Shown: in pieces, positions 19,740-64,000 of the stretch | Position numbering within the stretch: position 1 is the stretch's first letter | How the letters are laid out: each line of letters opens with the position of its first letter | From: Heterocephalus glaber | Taxonomy: Eukaryota; Chordata; Mammalia; Rodentia; Bathyergidae | NCBI RefSeq assembly: GCF_000247695.1 | Contig: NW_004624804.1 | Location: 10,888,286 to 10,952,285 of the forward strand | Direction of reading: 5' to 3' | DNA length: 64,000 nucleotides | The notes under the pieces: generated by a model | What the model was told of the DNA's origin: nothing | Database searches by the model: none | What the model saw: the letters and a program-made list of their open reading frames with translations, nothing else | Position numbers and translations under genes: made by a program

Positions 19740-21358
19740 GATGAAAAAGGTAACTTTGCTATCTTTAAAATGACCCCCACCCCCAATTTGGCCATGGCTG
19801 TCATAGTCTGGACATGGACATGGCTCTGCCATCTTCCCAACAAATTAGGGGAGATCAGATCTGCAGGTAACGTATCCTGCTCTGTATTTGGGCCTGTCCA
19901 TCATCATAGTGGTGTTAGCTACTCTGCTGCTGTGTGGACTTCAAGTATCCACTGACCACCCTTAAGTAAGTCCTCAGGCCCAGATGACACAGAAATTTCT
20001 CCCTGAGATGAAAACAAGACTTTGTGTGTGATCGGTTTTAAGTGCTGCAGAGCTCAGGCCGAGGGAGCTTGCCCTCACACCCACCCCTAGTGTCCCTATG
20101 CTTCTGTGAACTCCCAAGGTTTTCTTCCCTCAGCTATGATGGCAAGTATAGTCCTAGAACTTCCCAGTGCAGAGGGTGACCCTAGGGGCAGCATTTCTCC
20201 ATCTAAGTGTTGGTCTCTGCCACAGTCACCTTCTGTATTTTGTAGCATCTCTTGGTCCCTTCCAAGGCTGTGTGTTGATCTTAGAATCTTATTTTCTGAT
20301 GGTTTCTAGTCTCAGGATCAATTTCTTGCATCACTTTGTTCATCAGGCTGTGTTTTCTTAATCCATAAAGTAAAAACAAAGTATGAATAGGTAAGAAAAT
20401 AACATTTTGCTGTTAAAATATAAATTGAGAGGGTTTTCTTAGGGGGCACATTGTGTACAAAATAAGTACTGCTCTCTGCATCCCAGCATTTTCAGATCAC
20501 TTAGCTCTGGCATCTGGTAACTACTTTGTCCAATATATCTGATGGCGCCCTCTGGCACCACTGAATTCATTTCCCGCCCTGGAACTCTCTCAAGTCTTGA
20601 GGTTCTTCAGGAAACATCACAGAAGCCTTTTTCACAACAAGGTGAGGCCCACTAGGCTCTAGTCTAAGGGGACAGACTTACCCTACCCCTTCTGCTGCTG
20701 GCTTGGCGGTGGTCCCTTCAGATGCCCACTTCGCTCAGATTTGAAAAAACAAAAGGAAAAGAAAATCCAACTCAGACCATCATAAGAAGCAACTTTCCAT
20801 TTAATCATTCCACATGGATTTTTTTTTAAAAAAAGCTCTCTCGCAAGAAAACCTAAGCAGTCTCCACCATGCAGACCCCTGGCCTGCCCCACTCCGGCTG
20901 CAGGCCCGCGTCTCTCCGAACCTGAGCACCAGCAGGAAAGCTGCTGCAAAACACAGAGGACAACGGCGCTCTGGTCTTCAGTTAGCATCCCATCTGCTAG
21001 GTGACACTGATAATGAGTAATAGTAAAATAAATTATTTTTATTTGATACTTTCAAAATAACATCTATGAAAAATCAAAAGTCAAAACCAAAAATCCTGCA
21101 AATCGAAAGATGAGAAACAAAAGTTGCTGAGTCTTTCTTGAGAGGACCTCTGGAGGAAATGAGTTTTCCCAGTTTGTGTGGACAGGGCCTGCGCCTATCC
21201 CTTCCTCCTCCTGGGAAGACCCCTCCTAGGCTGTAGTGGGCTCTGATGCATGGGAGGACGTGGTGTGTGTGCCGATGGTTCCGCGATGGGCCCATTGCTG
21301 GGAGGATAGCCGGGGTCCTGCGTCCACCTGGCTAGTTATTGGGAGAAGTCATGCCTTC

Positions 21359-59220
<37,862 letters not shown>

Positions 59221-59982
59221 CTGAAACAGAATATGGAACATGAAAGCCACGATGAGGAGCAGTGTCAGATGTAACTTGTTTTATCCAATTTAAATAACTA
59301 GGCAGATTGCAGCCTAGGGCAGAACTCAAAATCTTGTGCAATATAGATTTGGAGAGTAAAGAGTGGTATGATTTTCTGAAATAAGCTCCCTGTGGAGTCA
59401 GCTATGAAGGGGGGAATTGTTCCAGCTTCAGATGCCACTCCTGGGCTTCCCTGGAAATGCTGCCTCCTAACGCAGGGTGCCGGAGTTCTGAGCCATGGGT
59501 CTGGCACAAAACCAGGGACGAATGACTGCACAGACGTGTAGTGGGGACAAAGATCCCTCTGGCTTGAGCAGGAAAAACTGAGTTAAATGGGTGGTGTGTA
59601 TTGTGTTATGTGCCAACTTTTTTTTTTTTTTTTTGCAAAGAAGTGGGATAGAGGCCATCAGTAGAAACTTCAGCACGTATTGAGAGAACTTGTATGAATG
59701 GAGACAAGGCAGAGATGGCTGGTGTATGCTTCCATTTTTATTCTGAGTATCACAGATTGCCAACCCTTGTGTCAGAGAACACTTACTCTGGATTCCTTGG
59801 CACACAAGGGATATGTGAAGTCTAAGTTTCATAAGATAATTAACTACAACCAATGTGCAGGATAGTTCCTGTTCCCCTTGGGTTTTTAGAGGCAGAACAT
59901 AGTAGCAATACATGTTCCCCCATGGCACTTAAGTTCAGGGGAAGGAAGCCATTCTACATTTGTTTCTCAGTTTTTTTCTTTT

Positions 59983-60069
59983 CTTTTTTTTTTGGTACCA
60001 GGGATCGAACTCGGGTCCTTGTGCTTGAGCAGGAGGCAGCAAAAACCACTGAGCTAAATCCCCGGCCCC
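59983..60069 (-). mobile_element. ID-like SINE, antisense
   Basis: GGTACCAGGGATCGAACTCG, TTGTGCTTGAGCAGGAGGC and CACTGAGCTAAATCCCCGG. Confidence 0.94.
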
Positions 60070-60179
60070 GTAAAACTCAATATTGATGTTTGTTGCTTTT
60101 ACACTAAGCAGGTAACTGTCAATCTGCAGAGAGCTAAACTGCTATTATTTGGGGGTTGATTGCCTGGAAGTGGCTTAAA

Positions 60180-60260
60180 GCTCCTAGATGAAAGCTCTGA
60201 GAGGGCAGGAACCTGTCTTATTCACCAGTCACCAGTGCCTACACTTGTTCTTAACATGGG
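60180..60260 (+). repeat. L2-like fragment, sense
   Basis: TAGATGAAAGCTCTGAGAGG, GCAGGAACCTGTCTTATTCA and CCAGTGCCTACACTTG resemble the L2 3' end. Confidence 0.6.
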
Positions 60261-61509
60261 GGCGTCGAGTGCATAAAGGGACCTGGCCCACGATGCTCTC
60301 TTTCCCGGCTACTTCTACTTCACAGAATTCCTTGGCAGAGGCCTGCCCCAGCAGGAAGGTAACCAAGGCCATGCAGACAGCATCCTGGGCTCCCTCAATT
60401 GCCAGCTCACCTTCTGGGCTGGACCATGGGTCATGCAGCTAATGGACCCACTAAGAGCCAGTTCTTCGGTCAGCTCCACATGGATAATCTGGGCTGACAT
60501 TGTGCGCTCTGGCTTCCTCTGATCTAAGTTCCCACGAGGCTGGCAACTCATTATAGCCACTCAGTGTGGTTAACAGGTCCTTCTCACATTACACGGCCCA
60601 CCGCGGCTTCGCTTCGCAGGGAAGCAAAGGCAAGAGATGAAATTGCGCAGAAACGGCCGAGCTCCAGGTTGTGGCTGTGAAGGCGGAGGAGTCTGCCTGC
60701 TCTGAGCATTTCGGAATTGTGTACAGGGAGAGGAACTTGACAGGTGTCAGGGACTCAGTAAACACAATGTCCCTGGCCTTTAGGCTGATAGATTAAAAGA
60801 AATAAACAAAGGAAGACAGAAATTAGAGGAGTGAGTGTGCAATGCATTGTCAGCAGAGGGCAGGTGGTGCTGAATGGCAAAAAGGCTGGAGAGAAGACTA
60901 GTTTGTACTTTAGGGAGAGCTCCAGAAAGGATCAGGGCTGGAGGAAATTAGGGAATGGAAGGCTGTCAGTTTGTCCAAAGGATTTTAGGAATCTAGTAGA
61001 GAAGTCTTGAGAGGATCCCAAGAATATAGTGAGGGCCAGAGTTGCTGTTTACAGCTGTCTGGTAAAATCTGGTGATTCTTCACTAGCAAACTAGTGACAT
61101 GGGGCGAAGGGCTTCCTCCTATATTTGGTGAATGGGCTCAAGTGGCACAACCTTCAGCCTGTGGGAACTTGAAAGGGCAGAAGGGAGAGCTGAAAGGAGG
61201 CCAGGCCCCAGTCCGACCAGAGCTCAGGGGCGGGGGCAGGGGAACTTCTCCAGGAGAGTCCCGGAGAGTTCCAGACACTGGAAGCCACCTGCAGAGCAAG
61301 TGGGTGGTGCAGATGGATGTGACTCTGGTTCACACTACTCAGAGCCCCGGGAGGAGGAGGTTTAGCGTATATTCTGGGGGGCTGGGGAACTCACCTTCTC
61401 CCTTAGCACAATGGGCCACTGGTTCTAGGACAGCTCTTTACAGGTCCACTCCCCTCCAACCCTCCAACAGTGTCTCAGACCTCAGCTCTCAGAGGCTATC
61501 AGATGTGAC

Positions 61510-61880
61510 TTCAGCATGGAATCTTCAAAACCAGGCAGCCTCTGGAGTCAGACAAGACTGACATAAGACTGCCTTTGCCATTTATTTTGGTTAAGCAAGT
61601 TAATTAACTGGTCTGAGATTTTATTTACTTATTTGGAGATGGTATATATACATATATATATATATTTGGTACCGGGGATCGAACTCGGGACCTTGCACTT
61701 TCGAGGCAGGCGGCGGAACCACTGAGCTAAATCCCCGGACCCTGGAGATGGCTATTATAATTGTGGATATTCACCTCATTGGCCTTAATGGTTATGTGAA
61801 GAACATATGTGAAGCTCTTAGCTTAGTGCCAGACACAACTCAGTGCTCAATAGACATCAGCTGGATGTCTGTGCTCACTG
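61510..61880 (+). repeat. MIR, sense, interrupted by a SINE
   Basis: GCAGCCTCTGGAGTCAGACA, GCAAGTTAATTAACTGGTCT and, after the insertion, TTAGTGCCAGACACAACTCA and TGCTCAATAGACATCAGC. Both MIR halves are in order around 61642-61742. Confidence 0.75.
61642..61742 (-). mobile_element. ID-like SINE with TA-repeat tail, antisense
   Basis: The plus-strand TATATATACATATATATATA stretch at 61643-61664 replaces the usual T tract. GGTACCGGGGATCGAACTCG and CACTGAGCTAAATCCCCGG are close to consensus. TGGAGATGG occurs on both sides. Confidence 0.94.
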
Positions 61881-62229
61881 CAGAGCGTGACACACAGCAG
61901 GCACTCCCAACATGTTTACTTCTCCTCTTACTCTCTCTCTCTCTCTAGCTCCCTTTCCTTTTAATCCTTATCATCTTCACGTGTGCTCTTATTCGCACAC
62001 ACAGTCCAAACGAACTCAAAATTCATCAGCAGACACATTTAACCCTTTTTCCTCCATATACCGCCACCTCTGGGAGATGAGATCTTGGGGTAACCTTTTT
62101 AAGGAAAGTTCAGACCAGACACCCACATTCCATTTGTGAAAACACCCCACTATTTTATAGTGAGTGGGTGCCTGGAGCAGGGGAGGATATGGAGCTTTCT
62201 GTTATGAAAGCACCTGTGGCCTTGAACTA

Positions 62230-62680
62230 AGGTTTAGACCTAAGCAGATGTGATCATTAAGTGACTGTGTCAACTCGACTAAGAAGTGACCCACTAAACT
62301 GGCTCAGCATGGTCCTGGGTGTGGACACCCATCCTAGGGGGATTGTCACCAGAATAGTATGAAAGGGAAGTGAAAAAGGAAGGCTCGTTGCTGTTTCTTC
62401 AGAGGACCTCCAACCCCACCTTCACCTTGGACATCACCGCCTGGCTTTCAACACAGACCCTCTGGCCTGCTGATACGGACTCACATGGGACACTACACTG
62501 AGCTCCAGGCCTTCAGTCAGATCCTCCAGATCTCCAGCGTGCAGACAGACCTTTCGCAGTCTTCCACACCTGACTCTGAGGGCAGCCATTCTAAGCCAAT
62601 CTTGTAAATTCTTATATATTTGTATACCTTGCATTAGATCTGCTTCTCTAGTAAGCACTGATACAATCAACAGAGTGGAG
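62230..62680 (+). repeat. Ancient interspersed repeat, unnamed
   Basis: GTGATCATTAAGTGACTGTG, TGTCAACTCGACTAAG and a terminal TTAGATCTGCTTCTCTAG follow an old mammalian repeat that I recall without being able to name. Confidence 0.5.
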
Positions 62681-63249
62681 CCTCTGTGAAGTGACTACTT
62701 AGCCACTACTTCCAAACACTGATGCTGCTCAGAGCTCTGCTGGGCTGGGAAATACGTCTGTGGAGGGTGGGAGCAGTGCTAGTCAAAGGAAAGGGATATG
62801 GTCCTTTAGAACCTCCCTTAAAGTTCATGTGTTTGATACACAAGCCTGGAAGACCCTGGAAAACCAAGAGGATCAGAGCAACATTGGACAAACAGCTCTT
62901 GACTCTGACATGGTAAGTGGCACATCTGCAACCCCAAGCCCTGCTGAAATGCTGAGCCCTCTGGGCCCAAGGGCCCCAGTGACAACAGAAACTAACCCCA
63001 TGTTTGGAGCTTTGAGGAAAATCCTCTAGAATACATGATGCTAAGGCTTTTGGAGAGTGGCAGATGACCATGAGTGGCAAGCAGGGGTACAGAGAATTGA
63101 GTCACAGTGGCCTGAATGCATCTGCAAATTGTCCTGCTTCAAGGGAGATGCCAAAGGGAGACTGCAAAGGGAGAATGAGCCCAAATCATAGAAACTGCAG
63201 GTGTCTGCAAGCCAGTCAAAAAGAGGTAGGAATAAGGCACTATAAACCA

Positions 63250-63725
63250 TTCACTTCAGTCATTTATTCCTTCAGCAAATGCTTACTGAACATCAGCTAC
63301 ATCCCGGGTCCTGTGCTAGTTAGGTGGGAGATGGTGGTGAATGAGACCAAGCCCACCCTCTCACGGAACTTACCCGCGGGGAGCACAGGAGGTCACAGCA
63401 CGGTGTGAGAAGCACCAGGACAGGGTGTCAGAGGCATGCAGGTTGCAGAGGAGGGCCCCTAACACCGAGTATGATTAGGGAAGGCTCCCGAAGAAGGTAA
63501 CTGTCTCAGGTAAGACCTTAAACATGAAAAGGAGCTAGCCAGAAGGAAGATGTGCAGTGTGAAGCGAGGAGAAGCGTGTTCCAGGCAAGAGGACTACAGA
63601 GGTAAAGCGCTGAGAAGGAAAAGGGCACATGTGTTGGAGCGCTGCCCATCTGGGCAGACCACGGCATGGAGGAGCCAACTGGGGAGGTGGAGCTGAGATG
63701 AAGTAGGGAACTGAGGGTGCAGACT
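63250..63725 (-). mobile_element. L2 LINE 3' end, antisense
   Basis: TCATTTATTCCTTCAGCAAA, TGCTTACTGAACATCAGC, CGGGTCCTGTGCTAGTTAGG, then AGGGAAGGCTCCCGAAGAAG and GTGTTCCAGGCAAGAGG follow the L2 reverse complement over about 470 bases, the longest L2 piece here. Confidence 0.8.
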
Positions 63726-63731
63726 TCTTCT

Positions 63732-63809
63732 TTTTTGGTACCGGGGATCGAACTCAGAACTTTGCCCTTGTGAGGCAGGTGTGTTGCCACTGAGCTAAAT
63801 CCCTGGCCC
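63732..63809 (-). mobile_element. ID-like SINE, antisense, with TSD
   Basis: GGTACCGGGGATCGAACTC and CACTGAGCTAAATCCCTGG; AGACTTCTTC is duplicated on both sides. Confidence 0.95.
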
Positions 63810-64000
63810 TAGACTTCTTCCTGTCTGCATCTGAACCATCACAGTCCTTGTCAGGGCCCAGTAGCTGCAGTGCTGCCTGTGTAATGTAGCCCAGAGTAAG
63901 AATCACGGGATTAGCAAGGTGCTGAAAGGCCTGACAGTTTGGCTGTTTCTGTTCTGCCGAGATGGGGGTGGCACCTCAGTAACTGTGACAACATGGTTAC

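Larger units (their letters stand above)
18270..21358 (-). other. FRMD5: Probable FRMD5 3'UTR
   Basis: This lies downstream of the FRMD5 stop on the minus strand. Polyadenylation-type hexamers on the minus strand occur near 21035-21042 (proximal) and near 18273-18278 (distal). It contains one ID-like SINE and a hAT fossil and otherwise appears unique. A 101-codon minus-strand frame at 20683-20988 lies within this UTR and shows no recognisable domain. The distal limit is inferred. Confidence 0.5.
59221..64000 (-). other. FRMD5: FRMD5 intron, 3' part
   Basis: It continues past the window end towards the exons for residues 1-69. It holds three ID-like SINEs, MIR, L2 and an unnamed ancient repeat. 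59221-59982, 60260-61500 and 62680-63249 show nothing else recognisable. A plus-strand 155-codon frame at 61094-61561 has no recognisable domain and ends in MIR. Confidence 0.8.

Overview
This is an ordinary mammalian chromosome segment, not a bacterial or accessory region. Coding sequence appears only as short, spliced exons in a large repeat background: L1 LINEs, 7SL-derived B1 SINEs, tRNA-derived ID-like SINEs, MIR and L2 fossils, and one processed pseudogene. B1 and ID-type SINEs together mean a rodent. The dimeric B1-dID elements and the very numerous ID-like copies ending in GGTACC plus an A tail fit a non-muroid rodent (squirrel- or beaver-related). I favour a beaver-type genome but cannot prove it from this window.

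Two protein-coding genes are supported and they converge tail to tail. The plus-strand 3' end of WDR76 has its last coding exon at 13849-14113. The minus-strand FRMD5 contributes twelve coding exons between 21359 and 59220. The FRMD5 exons join in frame at every junction and encode the equivalent of human residues 70-570: the rest of the FERM domain, the FERM-adjacent linker, the C-terminal transmembrane helix and the stop. The first 69 residues must lie beyond position 64000. The WDR76-FRMD5 convergence matches the human 15q15 arrangement as I recall it.

Layout. 1-13848 is the last WDR76 intron, almost entirely repeats. It holds antisense L1 sequence (1-540, then an interrupted, nearly full-length copy from about 600 to 8600), an unassigned LTR-like block, a nested UAP1 processed pseudogene (5115-7718, minus) with target-site duplications, and another old L1 (11240-13300). 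14114-18250 is the WDR76 3'UTR and a short intergenic stretch. About 18250-21358 is the probable FRMD5 3'UTR, including a hAT-type DNA-transposon fossil. 21359-59220 is FRMD5 coding exons and introns, with SINEs, MIRs, an old L1 3' end (35170-35845) and a younger plus-strand L1 3' half (50210-52160). 59221-64000 is the 3' part of the upstream FRMD5 intron, with MIR and L2 fossils.

I found no undescribed biological system. The points most worth a second look are the nested retrotransposition record around the UAP1 copy, the ID-like SINE family (about 35 copies, many with clear target duplications, one trimeric array and one copy with a duplicated box B region), an unexplained minus-strand ORF with an ideal Kozak start in the last FRMD5 intron, and a pair of LTR-like direct repeats near 10.7-11.2 kb. 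Repeat edges are read by eye and are good to roughly 5-20 bases for SINEs and 50-100 bases for L1, L2 and MIR. Exon edges are exact to the base because splice sites and reading frame agree.
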